The position numbers and the translations under genes are program-made. The notes under the pieces were generated by a model, which worked only from the letters and a program-made list of their open reading frames with translations, ran no database searches and was not told the DNA's origin. From NCBI GenBank assembly GCA_004794655.1, contig SMMW01000084.1, positions 80,803-144,802 on the forward strand: 64,000 nucleotides of DNA, written 5' to 3'. Below, piece by piece: positions 26,213 through 37,936 of this stretch. Each line of letters begins with the position of its first letter. Position 1 is the stretch's first letter. This DNA is from Marisa cornuarietis (lineage: Eukaryota > Mollusca > Gastropoda > Architaenioglossa > Ampullariidae).

Positions 26213-26835
26213 TTTACAGCTCCAATAGGTCAGCAGCCTTCAGTACTAGTGAGCCACCCTCTCCAAGGACGGCAGCTCCACGACAGGTATCTACATCAGA
26301 ATCGTGACAGCAACAGCGACAATTGCTAGGCTGGACAGGGTGTGACACACCCGTATCATGAGGTTTACTATGAAGTACAGTCTGTACAAGACCCTCGGAG
26401 TAGCGACCCTGATGTACAGATACAGAGAGGAGAATCCAGGCATGCAAGAACGAACACGTGAGGAGGACCTCGTACAGGGAACTTTAATCTACGACTTTGT
26501 ACAAACAACGGCCGCCAATCTCGTAGGACACCACGAACCACTACTCGCAACAGTCACGCGGAGTAACTGGTCTAGTTCGACCACGTGACCCGGCACGACA
26601 CTCTGTCACAGACTGTTCCTCAAGACACCTTGGAAGGAGGTAGACGCCGCGGTGGCCAGAAGAACTGGCTGACAATATAAAGGAGTGGACTTGTTCCGTG
26701 CAGAGGAAGAGCTGGCCGACCATATAAAGGAGTAGACTTCTTGTCCCGTGCGGTGGCCAGAAGAAGAACTGGCTGACCATATAAAGGAGTGGACTTGTCC
26801 TGTGCAGGACTTTGCTCATTATCACTCAAGACTTG
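26213..26835 (+). pseudogene. Broken non-LTR retrotransposon, C-terminal reverse transcriptase polyprotein fragment (copy A)
   Basis: The DNA from about 26213 to 26590 aligns with 38990-39360. Shared blocks include GAGCCACCCTCTCCAAGGAC and the region read as a Leu-Tyr-Lys-type stretch downstream of the reverse transcriptase core. Frameshifts and stops interrupt it. The 3' part (26590-26690) still encodes, in pieces, the motif TLEGGRRRGGQKNWL, which is typical of the C-terminus of a common invertebrate endonuclease-reverse transcriptase family. A ~50-bp segment around AACTGGCTGAC(A/C)ATATAAAG occurs three times in tandem at about 26655-26800, an odd local triplication of the ORF end. No catalytic core is present, so the copy is dead. 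Confidence 0.8.
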
Positions 26836-28596
26836 TGTGAGTGGCGGGCCTTGCCAGCTGCATCCATGTGCTTCCTCCCACCCCGAGTACCAGTCATTTA
26901 CCAATGAAAGAATGTCTGAGAGATCAGTAAGCTGTCCGGGTCCTCGATACACTCAGTGTTTTGGCGGACTGTAGACTACCAGAGCTACCAGAGGAGTGCT
27001 TTGTTCCCAGAATTCCCTAGTTGAGGATCAAGTCTGTTGTGCTATAGTCATCGTCTGTTGTGTTGTAGTCATCGTCTTACAACTCAAGGTAGTATCCTGT
27101 GTTATACAGCAACACAAATACTTGGATTGAGGGAAGATGAAGGATGAGAGGACTCCGCCCACAAAAGTATTTCGTCCCCTTTACTCAGAGTCTTTGCCGG
27201 ACATCTTCCCCCGCAGTTCACGTGTTGACGACCTACGTTGTGATGTTGGTGATGGGATACAGAGCTGACGAGGGTTTAGCCTCCTAAGCAACATGTATTG
27301 ATGCAAAGTTCTGTTGACGTGAAACGTTTTAACGGCTCTTTTTATCGACCACGTGGTTTTCCTCGATGCTCGTGCGTGTGTCGGTGCCGCCATCACCGTG
27401 AGCGGAAAAGGACAGAATGGCTGCACCTTTCCAGACAGCAGTCTGTTTAAACGCTTCTGCCTTCTTCCCCCATTCCCGTGAAAAGGTCAGACACCGGCAT
27501 CCGAGAAAAAAAAAAACCCTTTTTCCTTCCATCAATTTTTATTCCAGAACACGGCTCATCATTATTATTATTTTTCCACAGCTTTGCGTTCTGTAAACAG
27601 CAGGGAGAAGCCAAGCGTGCACGCATGCGCAAACATAAGGTCTCAGTTTGCACTGTGCCACCACAGACGTGTTTCTGCAGCCACAGGCCACCACTCCCAC
27701 CCCCCACCCCCACCCTCACCAGAGTGTCAAGAGAAGGTTTTAATTGTTTTCACATTGTCTCATTGTCATCATCTTTACAGGTTTGAGTTGTCTTCCCATA
27801 GTCTGTTATTATGTTTATAGCATTATTTGTCTTCTCATTGTCTCACTGCCTTCTCTCTTCATATTGTTTTTTGTGGTAGTTGCCATAATATGTCCCTTAT
27901 ACGCTAACCTAGAAAACTTCAAAATAAAGTGAACAGTGAACAGTAAATAGTTCACATAAAAGGAAAGTGAAGAAGACGTGTCTGTGGTATCACAACGGAA
28001 TTTTTCAAAAAGGCATTTGTTTTATTTGTTAGAAAATAAATGCGTGTGTAAAACATTAAAATAATAGTTCCCACTGAACAGAGATGAGAGTAATTAAATC
28101 GCTTAAACGAAATCCAAATCATGTAAAGATTACCAAGAGGGTCGAAAAATGTAAATGTGTGACAACATAAGAGTTCAGACCTGAGGTTTACATCCCATAG
28201 TAGCTGAGACCAACGCCTTTTAACTGTCCGATGAGACCGACATCATTAGAAAGAGCGCTCACTGAGCATTGGAAATCATTTTCTGAAATTTGGTGAATAA
28301 ATAATTATTCTATATTGTCACGACCACCGCGCAGTGTATCAGTCACTCAGTCCTTTCAACACATACACGGAGCCTGGCAAATACGTGTTCTTTCACACAA
28401 ATTAACAGAAAAGAATGACTTGTCTAACGAATCTCTCTGCTTTACTAACTATACATAAAAAGAAGAGAACAAGGAAAATACACAAATGAAAAAGTCCGTT
28501 ATAAACCGATTCGTACACCTAGATTATTTTAAAATAACAAAATTCCTACCATTTGAGTCTTTCCTGGTCTGTATGTCTAACAGAATGCGTAAAGCC
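26836..28596. other. Gene-free segment
   Basis: No gene is recognised. A C-rich stretch lies at 27690-27720, with AT-rich DNA beyond 27800. The segment 27750-27870 has loosely repeated TTGTCTTC and CATTGTCTCA motifs. Confidence 0.5.
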
Positions 28597-29906
28597 CTAC
28601 TCATTAAATTCACTCTACTAATTCCTACTCATTAAATTCACTCTACTAATCCCTACTCATTAAATTCACTCTACTAATTCCTACTCATTAAATTCACTCT
28701 ACTAATTCCTACTCATTAAATTCACTCTACTAATTCCTACTCATTAAATTCACTCTACTAATTCCTACTCACTCTACTAATTCCTACTCATTAAATTCAC
28801 TCTACTAATTCCTACTCATTAAATTCTAATTCCTACTCATTAAATTCACTCTACTAATTCCTACTCATTAAATTCACTCTACTAATTCCTACTCATTAAA
28901 TTCACTCTACTAATTCCTACTCATTAAATTCACTCTACTAATTCCTACTCATTAAATTCACTCATAAATTCACTCTACTATTCCTACTCATTAAATTCAC
29001 TCTACTAATTCCTACTCATTAAATTCACTCTACTAGTTCCTACTCATTAAATTCACTCTACTAATTCCTACTCATTAAATTCACTCTACTAATTCCTACT
29101 CATTAAATTCACTCTACTAGTTCCTACTCATTAAATTCACTCTACTAATTCCTACTCATTAAATTCACTCTACTAATTCCTACTCATTAAATTCACTCTA
29201 CTAATTCCTACTCATTAAATTCACTCTACTAATTCCTACTCATTAAATTCACTCTACTAATTCCTACTCACTCTACTAATTCCTACTCATTAAATTCACT
29301 CTACTAATTCCTACTCATTAAATTCACTCTACTTATTCCTACTCATTAAATTCACTCTACTAATTCCTACTCATTAAATTCACTCTACTAATTCCTACTC
29401 ATTAAATTCACTCTACTAATTCCTACTCATTAAATTCACTCTACTAATTCCTACTCATTAAGTTCACTCTACTAATTCCTACTCATTAAATTCACTCTAC
29501 TAATTCCTACTCACTCTACTAATTCCTACTCATTAAATTCACTCTACTAATTCCTACTCATTAAATTCACTCTACTAATTCCTACTCATTAAATTCACTC
29601 TACTAATTCCTACTCACTCTACTAGTTCCTACTCATTAAATTCACTCTACTAATTCCTACTCATTAAATTCACTCTACTAATTCCTACTCATTAAATTCA
29701 CTCTACTAATTCCTACTCATTAAATTAACTCTACTAATTCCTACTCATTAAATTCACTCTACTAATTCCTACTCATTAAATTCACTCTACTAATTCCTAC
29801 TCATTAAATTCACTCTACTAGTTCCTACTCATTAAATTCACTCTACTAATTCCTACTCATTAAATTCACTCTACTAATTCCTACTCATTAAATTCACTCT
29901 ACTAAT
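28597..29906. repeat. 28-bp AT-rich minisatellite, about 46 copies
   Basis: The unit is AATTCCTACTCATTAAATTC plus ACTCTACT. Copies are highly uniform. Shortened units (AATTCCTACTCACTCTACT) recur at about 28760, 29264, 29507 and 29608, each missing ATTAAATTC and marking block duplications. The stop TAA in each unit prevents long frames. Confidence 0.97.
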
Positions 29907-30690
29907 TCTTCTTCCTAATCCCTACCCTACGCTCTCTTTCTTTTCCTCAAGCTCTTCCTACTCCTGACTACTCACACCCACCCCCCACCCCGCTGGCGCT
30001 CTCCCTCACTTCATTTCCTTCATTTTTACATCATTCATACACGTCTTCCGAACAACTGACGTCATTCACGCTCTCTCGTTCTTCCACATTAATCCTTATA
30101 AAATTTAAACTTAATCAAACGATACAGCAAATAACTATGATACCTGACATTTATATTCAAAAATGCAGGGCGCCCATCTATTTCTGTAAACAAACACAAC
30201 ACATAAAGAAATAAAACTACAAGTTTTACAAACAATACTTGCTTGAGGGGATGGCTCTCTGTCGTTTTTGTCTTTTTTTTTTTTTTTGTATCGTCCGTCG
30301 TATTTTGAGTTTCGGCAACCCTTATTATGATGAAGTCGCCATCCTTGCTCCTCTACAAGACTGCTGCATGTTGAGGACGTCCACTTGGAACAGCCTGCAG
30401 CTGTTGCGGGATGGTGTTCTCAGCAGGGCCATGAAAGAGGTGTTGCGATCCGACCCCATCCGCCCGGTCTTGATAGACATAGCCAGCCTTTTCCCGGCAC
30501 TGGACGGACGGCTGAAGAGGGTATTTCAGAGACTGGACATATTCGTGCAGACAACTGGCTTGGACAATGTGCTAGTCCATGATGGTCTTTGATACTGTCT
30601 TGTTGGATTTGGACTTCATGACTTGCGCGGTGGTGTGGGATTCATGTTTTCATCAGTGAACTTGAGCGTGAGCTGGCGTTCCAGTGAAAC
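29907..30690. other. Unassigned segment upstream of a retroelement 3' end
   Basis: A frame at 30239-30592 on the plus strand contains no domain I can name. A 15-base T run at about 30272-30286 could be simple slippage or the reverse of a poly(A). The region may be the body of the element whose 3' end follows, but I cannot show that. Confidence 0.35.
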
Positions 30691-30699
30691 TTGTGCCTT

Positions 30700-30986
30700 T
30701 TGTTGGATGTTGCATTGTCTGTGGAGTGTATGACATGTTTGATATTTATTCTATGGAGTGTATTCCGGTTTGTATGACATGTGTGATATTTGTTGTATGG
30801 AGTGTATTCCGGCTTGTATGACATGTTGGATATTTGTGCTGAGGACTGTGTTCTTGCTGTGTGTGACGCTGCCCTGTGACGTGGAGGAGACGGCCCGCTA
30901 CACACCCACATTTTGTCGTCATCTTATTTTTTGACGTCAGCGCCTTGAGCTGTCCACAGGCCAGGATTTGGCGCTATACAAGCCAA

Positions 30987-31033
<47 letters not shown>
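30700..31033 (+). mobile_element. 3' end of a LINE/SINE-like retroelement with (ATT)n tail
   Basis: The segment ends in AGCGCCTTGAG, then GGCGCTATACAAGC and an (ATT)n tail at 30988-31033. This layout is known from the 3' ends of many LINEs and the SINEs that borrow their tails. It aligns with 47736-47956 over GGAGTGTATT..CTTGT, GGACTGTGTT and GACGCTGCCCT. Upstream are about three imperfect 44-bp copies starting GGAGTGTAT (about 30723-30835), a small VNTR inside the element's 3' region. No coding region can be assigned. Confidence 0.75.
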
Positions 31034-31035
<2 letters not shown>

Positions 31036-31624
31036 ACATTCTGAATTCCAAAACACAATTTTCCCACAGAAAGACACAAACAGTTGCTTATATCGTAAAG
31101 TGTATTCATATTCGCTGCAGTAATGAGTGAAGTAACACAAAAAACGGGATTTGATTTTCAGAAGAATTTTACAATAACGAGACAAGTGTATGATATTATT
31201 TAATTATAGTCATTTGTTTACTGTTGTTGGCGAAATGTATGAAATATCGTTATTTCTTATGATGAATGAAGAATCTGACACTGTCGTTTAGGACTGTTAT
31301 GAACTCTGTAACTTAACGTGTCGAAAACATGGAATAAAGACTTAAACTTCACACCTCGCGAGATGAGACCTGTGTCACTACAACGAATGGTCTCTGGGAG
31401 TTGTAAGTCACTTGACATTTTGGATCAAAATAGGAATTTAATCGAACTTTTAGAAATGTCAGTTAAATCAGATGGCAAGTTCTCCTATCGATCATTCCTT
31501 CTATTAAGTACATCTAGGAGTGTCACTAACACTCTACTTTATTAACCTCAAGGGTCATTAAAATATTTGCACACTTTCAGTTTGATTATAACAGTTTTAC
31601 AACTGAAAAGCTTGACGGGCCTAA
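31034..31624. other. AT-rich single-copy segment
   Basis: I see no gene or repeat here. Confidence 0.5.
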
Positions 31625-31900
31625 GCGGCCGCGAAGTGAATTCCGAAAAGACTAAGAGAGCTCACGTGACCTGTGTTGTGATTGGTCAGAGACTAGGAGA
31701 GCTCACGTGATCTGAGTTGTGATTAGTCAGAGACTAGGAGAGCTCACGTGACCTGAGTTGTGATTAGTCAGAGACTAGGAGAGCTCACGTGACCTGAGTT
31801 GTGATTGGTCAGAGGCTAGGACAGCTCACGTGACCTGAGTTGTGAATGGTCAGAGGCTAGAGAACTGTGTCTCGATTGGTTCCACAACCGCTGACGTCAC
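31625..31900. promoter_or_regulatory. Candidate promoter/enhancer: five E-box palindromes, CCAAT-like boxes and a CRE
   Basis: A 41-bp unit repeats five times. Each copy holds the perfect palindrome TCACGTGA, at about 31662, 31703, 31744, 31785 and 31826. CACGTG is the core site of bHLH-Zip factors (Myc/Max, USF, MITF/TFE families). The units also carry GATTGGTC or diverged forms; ATTGG is an inverted CCAAT box and is intact in the first and fourth copies. Another GATTGGT follows at 31874, and the full cAMP-response palindrome TGACGTCA lies at 31892-31899. GCGGCCGC precedes the array at 31625. No transcription start, TATA box or adjoining exon is identified, so function is inferred from motif density alone. 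A chance minisatellite is the alternative. Confidence 0.4.
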
Positions 31901-32479
31901 TGATTGATAGTCGTGTATGATGGGAGCTTTCCGTCAACTGTCGAGGGTTTGTTTACTTGTTTGCTTGCAATTGGAACACTTGAGGTCAACTTCTTTAAGT
32001 TGTTACATGTTGTCTGTAATTAAGAAGTTAATAAGTACATCTGACGACAGACCCACCCCACTTTTATATTAAAAAAACATGACATGTTATTGTTTAGTAT
32101 CTTCCTCCTTCTTTTTTCTTGCTTTTGCTTTGTTTTGGTCCCACGTGATAGTGGTGCCATAGCTAAATATATGCACTTTCAGTACTGGTTACTTTTACTT
32201 TAATACTGCCAGGCACTTCAGTGCTCTTAAGTGTAATATGAGCCTCTACTGTTTTCAGCAAAAGTTGGAGATATATGGGCGGTAACTCTGGGCAAAAATA
32301 CCGAGTTGTCGATCGTATTGGTCCGTACTGCACGTAGATATTCTGTAATAACCCGAACATATGAACATTGATAGTTTGTCATTTCTTGTCATTTAATATC
32401 ATTGACATTATTCCAACACAGGACATGTTAACTGACATAATTACAACACAGGACATAGTTAATTGACATTCGTGTTAGA
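31901..32479. other. Single-copy segment
   Basis: I see no gene here. Confidence 0.5.
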
Positions 32480-32810
32480 GACGTTCGCCTCACACTTTTC
32501 CTCCTTCGTGCGGAGTTGTGTCCCCGTCTCTTCAAACCACATCTATATTCCAAGCTTTCAAGTCCGCCCTCAACGGCCCATCTCTTGAAGAAATATCTTT
32601 CCTAGTCCAAAGAACTCTTCCCTTCTCTCTTCAGTTCTTCATCTTCATCCATGACTCAGCTCATGTTTTCCCCTCTCATCCGTTTGCTGCTGCTGCTTGT
32701 GTTTCTTTGTTGAGTGACTGTCACTTCCTTTGTAGTCTTTCCTGTCAGCACATTGAGTTTCCTCCACACGGGATGATGTGCTCTACAAGTTAGTAGTAGT
32801 CATAGTCTTG
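32480..32810 (+). mobile_element. Probable 3' fragment of a non-LTR retrotransposon (low confidence)
   Basis: The reading frame at 32518-32600 gives a stretch ending FQAFKSALNGP. This resembles the C-terminal 'x-F-K-x-x-L' end of CR1/jockey-type reverse transcriptase ORFs. It is followed by a T/C-rich 3' region, CACATTGAGTTTCC, GTGCTCTACAAGTTAGTAGT and a short (AGT)n tail. The spacing (CATTGAG, then a CTCTACAAG-like box, then a triplet tail) is typical of LINE 3' ends. Frameshifts prevent a confident call. Confidence 0.4.
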
Positions 32811-33836
32811 ACCTGTGCATTTTCTCTCTGGGGCTGATCAAGATAACGCCCAATAATTTACTGTCAGAGTCATGAAACCCACCACATGTTTAACTTGAGT
32901 TCCACAATATTGTGTATTTTATAGTTTGAAAATAGTTTAATAGTGTTTTCATTATTCTTCACGTTCAGAAATGTTTATGTTGTATAAGTATAATTGTTGA
33001 CCTTAGTGTAGTCTTAAGCTTCTCCGTCAGTTTGTGTGTAATGCGTGTACCTCTCTCATCGTCTTTGTCCACAAGAAGCTTAATCTTCCTAATTGTGTGT
33101 ATTTTATATCATCCAAATCATACTAATTCGGCACACTGATTACTGTTTATTTTAGCCAGTAAGTGTATAAATAATGTTTGTGGTTGTAAAGAACTCGTCT
33201 TCAAACATGCCTGTAAGTGACAAATTAACCGCCAGCCCTCGTTAACAGCATCCGCTGATTGTAAAACCCTCGGCGACAGACAAGGACTGCGACCTCCTGA
33301 AGCCATTAACAAGTGGGACGTGAAGCTGTCGTAAAGCCAGTTTGCTGCCAGTTTATCTTCACACCAGACATGACAGACATAACAAAGGCAATTTTGTCTC
33401 TAGTTTTGTTGACGGTAACTTCCTACACAAGCCCTAGTCAATGTGTCTGACCTGAATGTTTTGTGGGCAATAAAAGATGTTTATCTCCGCTAACAAGATG
33501 GCAACAAGGTGTGTCGATACCGCCTCCGGTAACCAGGATTGCTGTGTGTACTGTGTTGTATTGTACTTTGTTGTGCTGTGTTGTATTGTACTGTGCCGTG
33601 GACCTCGTTCCTCTGTTTATCGCCGCCAGTGCTGTGTGTGGTATGACGGGTAACCGTGTGCAGTCACTGCCTTAGGATGATAGGATGCCATCAACAACTT
33701 CTTTCCACGGCGGTGGCCATCGTCACGACCTCCCACAGTAGCACACGCCCACCGCCGCCCAGTCAAACTTCAGAAGCATCTGGAGAAGATCGGCACTTGT
33801 AGGGATAACAAAGAAACACTTTGTCACACAGTCAGT
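32811..33836. other. Single-copy segment
   Basis: No gene is recognised. A TGTATTGTACTGTG-type local repeat lies at about 33548-33600. Confidence 0.5.
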
Positions 33837-35276
33837 CACGGACACCAGAGGAACACCCCAGATAGCAATAAAACATATTATAAACATTTTTAAAAACGTT
33901 AACATGGTGGTAATAACGTAAAAGTTTGATATGAAACATTTTCGAAACATTTACCGAATAAACATTTAAAACTGAAACATTTTTGCAAACATTTAAAATG
34001 GTAGGAAACATAACATTTAATCAAAAATATTAAATAAATGTTATGTAAACATTTGCCGAAAACTTCTTAAGATGTATGACGTAGGATTATGATGTAGTGA
34101 GTATGACGTAGAATGTATGACGTAGTAAGGGATGATTGAATGAGAGAAACCACAGAGGGTGTAAGCTATAGAACAGAATAAAGACGCTTACTATTAAGTA
34201 ATATTCAAACTCTAATGTGTATTCTAATAAAATATGTTTGTGTGGTTCTATAGATTTGTACATTTGAAAACTGTTGTAACATCAGTCATCTCAAAGCACG
34301 GTTACACACCATGCACTTCGTATTGACGCAACGTTGGATTATTTTCTTTGCTAACGCTGGGAGAAGATAATTTTCGTTTCAAAAACAAGATTGTTATCAC
34401 TGTTTTCTTAGTGAACCTTCGTAGAAATACGGTAAAACGTTGAAGATAACAACTACAGTCAGAATATCAAGTGAGTCCTTAAACAGATGGCGCCATTCTA
34501 AATTAAAAGTCACTTTATGTTGCCGCACCTGATTGCTAGATGCTACTATAGTGTAGTAGTTACAACCCGCGCTTGTTCACAGTTTATCTCGGAAATTCTC
34601 TCTATACGTCTTCCCTATGTATGACGTAACGACGTGTTATAGGGTCTGCCCCTCTCTGTTACAAGCACAGTGTCCTTTCTCTGCACGTGGCATGTGCATA
34701 TGTCTTTTCATGATGCAGCGTTAGTTGTTGGCTCAGAAAAGCTTGTCACAGATCTAGCTGAAGACCTCATCCCACGTGGAAGAACAAAAGAGCGTGAATG
34801 ACGTCAGTTTGTCTGAATGCGTATGGATGATGTCAAAAGATGTGTGACGTGAGAGAATCAGGGACAATGAGAAGGGATTGGATTGAGGAGTGAACGTTTT
34901 TTTTATCAGTAGATAAAATTTATTTGTGCAAAAGAACCTGTATTTGTCTGGCCCGTGCATGTCATTGGGAGAGAGAGTGACAGTCACGCTTCCTGAGGTT
35001 GTGACACAACTATTAAATGTACATGAGAATTTTTATAAAACAGTTTAAAAAGGTAGAAAATAAGTTTAAAAATAGATTGAATGTAAACGTTAAGAAAACA
35101 TTTTTAGATGGACAAGAAAAACATTTCCAGAAACATTTTCTGCAAACATTATTCAAACATTTCGTAAGAAGATTAATAAAACATTTATAAAATGTTTAAA
35201 TGCTATCAGAGACCCTCATGACAGCCATCAGGGCCACTAGAAAAACACGGAAACCAGAGGAACACCCCAGATAGCA
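33837..35276. mobile_element. Candidate TIR element, AAACATTT-rich, flanked by a 31-bp direct repeat
   Basis: GATAGCAATAAAACATATTA at 33861 is the inverted counterpart of the segment ending at 35207. Its reverse complement begins GATAGCATTTAAACATTTTA, so the two termini match over about 25 bp with few differences. The subterminal parts (33868-34060 and 35020-35200) are crowded with AAACATTT motifs. A direct repeat (CACGGACACCAGAGGAACAC and 11 more bases) starts at 33837 and again at 35246 with one mismatch in 31. The second copy leads into another GATAGCATTTAAACAT. No transposase is encoded. A non-autonomous DNA transposon, or two partly overlapping copies of one family, fits best; the superfamily is unknown. 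Confidence 0.55.
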
Positions 35277-36014
35277 TTTAAACATTAGTAATTTCAAGTG
35301 TCGTCAGACTAAAGATGTTTGTGAGTTAGTGTCTATCGAGTGTTGACTTACTCTCGTTAGTTCATTATTGTTCCTGACTTAGCTTTGTATTGTCATTATT
35401 TCATCTTTAAAAGTTGAGTGAGCTGTGGTCAGTTGCCGCATTGTTGAGGTAACATCCCCCAAACAATGAACTTTCCTGTCTTTATCCTCTCTGTTCTATT
35501 TTTAAAGATCTACCAGGCATAATTCTTTTTAAGTTTCAGGTTGCTCTGTGGAGCTAATTCATCTCCGAGATTAATACGATGCAACGAAAACTAAGAACAT
35601 CACAAACGATGGCACAAAAACAACCTGTAATTGCCAGTAGCTGATAGCTAGCTCTCTTTCTCTCTCTCTCTCTCTCACACACACACACGTGTGGATAGCA
35701 GTGTCTGATGGCTCTCTCTCTCTCTCACACACACGTACACACACGTGTGGATGGTAGTGGACGTTTAATTTATTTGGTGGCTACATGGCGGCTTTCTCTC
35801 TGCCAGACTTGAAGACTCAGTTTCCTGTTTGAGCAAACTAACTTGAGGCCTTGTAATCAGTCTCCACATTGAGTGTCGAGTTACAGAAGTAGACGCTCGC
35901 CACACAATAGGCTGGTAGATGAGGACAACTCAGTGAGGACAGAGAAGAGGCAGCACTGCCAGTGTCCACAGCTCTACATCTTGTCTACATCGTGCGGGCT
36001 GTAACCGCTGACAC
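35277..36014. other. Gene-free segment with (CT)n/(CA)n duplication
   Basis: At about 35650-35755 a block of (CT)n, (CA)n and CACGTGTGGAT is present twice. I see no gene. Confidence 0.5.
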
Positions 36015-36191
36015 CAGTGGTTTCAAACTTTTCCAGACGAGTACCACTTTCGAAAATTTGAATTGACTCCCAACCCTACATACATCCTCCGTAAAATATA
36101 TATATATATATATACATTCATCCATTTTGGCGCAGGGTGCTCGCGTACCACCCGTCATACCACCCGTCATACAACAGTTTGACAACCTCTG
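36015..36191. mobile_element. hAT-like MITE, complete copy
   Basis: The element starts CAGTGGTTTCAAACTTTT and ends CAGTTTGACAACCTCTG, so the termini are imperfect inverted repeats of about 16 bp. Flanks are GCTGACAC (36007-36014) and GCTTACAG (36192-36199), an 8-bp target duplication with six matches. CAG...CTG ends, an internal TCAAACT motif and an 8-bp duplication are the signature of hAT-superfamily transposons. At 177 bp it encodes nothing and has a central (TA)n. A second diverged copy lies near 16083-16280. Confidence 0.82.
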
Positions 36192-36430
36192 GCTTACAGG
36201 CAACCTTCACTCCCTCAAACATCAAACCCTTGATAGCCAACTAATTCGCCCCTTAATTATGCTCTGACACATCTATTTATTTTAATATAGAGACAGAGGT
36301 GAAAGAGGTTACAATCATCATCATCATCATCATCATGTTACAAAAATGTTTTGTCAACAAACTAATTTCAGTTTCAAGCACGATTCAGGTTTTCGACGAT
36401 TTTGACAGATTTGGTTGGTGATGTTTGTGC
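36192..36430. other. Short segment with (ATC)n
   Basis: It contains a short (ATC)7-type run at about 36317-36337 and nothing else recognisable. Confidence 0.6.
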
Positions 36431-36602
36431 CCTGAGGGGTCAGGGTGCACGGAGACCATCCCACACTCTCTCTTGTATTGCAAGTCCTTCACTGACTTGT
36501 GGTGACAGACTCTAGACCTGAGGGGTCAGGGTGCACGGAGACCATCCCACACTCTCTCTTGTATTGCAAGTTCTTGACTGACTTGTGGTGACAGACTCTA
36601 GA
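36431..36602. repeat. 86-bp tandem duplication
   Basis: CCTGAGGGGTCAGGGTGCAC begins at 36431 and again at 36517. The two 86-bp copies differ at only a few bases (CCTTCACTG versus TCTTGACTG), so the duplication is recent. Confidence 0.95.
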
Positions 36603-37555
36603 CACCAACTGGCAGCACAAATGGAATCTTTTGCCTTTTACTTTATTGCCTGACTGTTAATGAGATGTTTGGTTAGTTTTCTACTTTATAAAGTCTTTAA
36701 TTAATATTGGCTTAGTCCTTTGCTTTATCTGCTACAAAATGAAGAAGTATGTTCACTAGAAGGGTTAAAGTGAGTCAGTAAAATAACTTCTGTAGCCAAG
36801 TTACAATGAGTCAGTGCTGAAGATATTCGGTTCGCATCTGAAACACACTCACATCATTTTTTTTTAAAGTTAAATTGCAGTTGAGATAAACAAAACTCAT
36901 GAAGAAGAAAAGGTTGATGTCGCTCAAATTGCGCTGACAGATGAGGGGAGGGAGGAGCTAGAAGTGAGTGAACCCTTTGAGTTTTATTTGGTATTTTTTC
37001 CCACACCATCATTTTTTAATGGTTAGCTGAATATTTCATTCACGAAAAATCTCTTGGTCGCACAGTGAGGCTTTTCGCAGAAAAGAATTGAGATGAATAA
37101 CTAGTCCCTTCTCGCCATTGGCAGTCACAGGATGGGAACAGAGAGAGAGAGAGTGAATGAGAAAGAGAGAGACTTTCTTCCGGCTGTTTGTTTGTGTTTT
37201 GTGCTCCTGGAGATCTTGGCTGTAAAGATAAGATCAGAACTAGGGTAGTACCGTGGACATTTCTGGAAGAGAAACATTAAACTAATATAGTTGCCTGCGT
37301 TTACATGAGTCTGTTTGTTGTACAAAGAAGCTGAGAGGCGTTTGGAGGACACGTACAATATTTTACAACCAAAGCTTTTAAGATGGAGGTTATGGATGGA
37401 AGGGAATACATAAAAGTAATGAGATTCCTCCCAAACCTGACTCGCACATTGTGTCGAACATTTCAGTTATCTAAATTAAATATTCTGATGTCTTTTATGT
37501 CATGCTACTGACTGTTTGTCTGCGTGTCTGTGTGTGTATCCCATCAATATAACTC
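36603..37555. other. Single-copy AT-rich segment
   Basis: No gene is recognised. Confidence 0.5.
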
Positions 37556-37936
37556 TGTTCATGTGCAGCAAAAAAGTGGAACTCTCTTCCCGTCCATATC
37601 CGCCCCCTACCCATCATTAACTAAAACCATGTTTCCCATGAAAATGACTGCTGACAACAGTCCACACAATGCCAGTCTGTCATCTAACCCTTTCTTTCCC
37701 TTCTTTCCTCTACTGACTTGTCCGTCTGCTCGTCCTCCTCTGCAGATTCCCAACTCTCAATCCTTACTGTTTGTTCCTTGGTTGCTCTTTGTGTGTCTTC
37801 CATGTTTGTCTCTTGTTACTTGTCTCTACCTTCCTATGGTCTCGATGACTTGTCTCAAGCGCTGAGATCATGCGCGCGCCTTCATGAACCCCATCACGTG
37901 CGATATCAATCAGGCCTTTATTATTATTATTTGTAG
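37556..37936 (+). mobile_element. Degraded LINE 3' end
   Basis: AAAAAGTGGAACTCTCTTCC at about 37570, read in its frame, gives the WNSLPVHIR-type motif. That motif is characteristic of the reverse transcriptase C-terminus in CR1/jockey-type and related non-LTR elements. A decayed 3' region follows, ending in CTCAAGCGCTGAGATCATGC, CGATATCAATCAGG and CCTTTATTATTATTATTTG. The GCGC-box plus triplet tail is a typical LINE 3' end. No intact frame remains. Confidence 0.55.

Noticed and set aside
30239..30592. 117-codon frame upstream of a retroelement 3' end
   Set aside because: No reverse transcriptase, endonuclease or other motif is visible. Its start lies in a T-rich tract.
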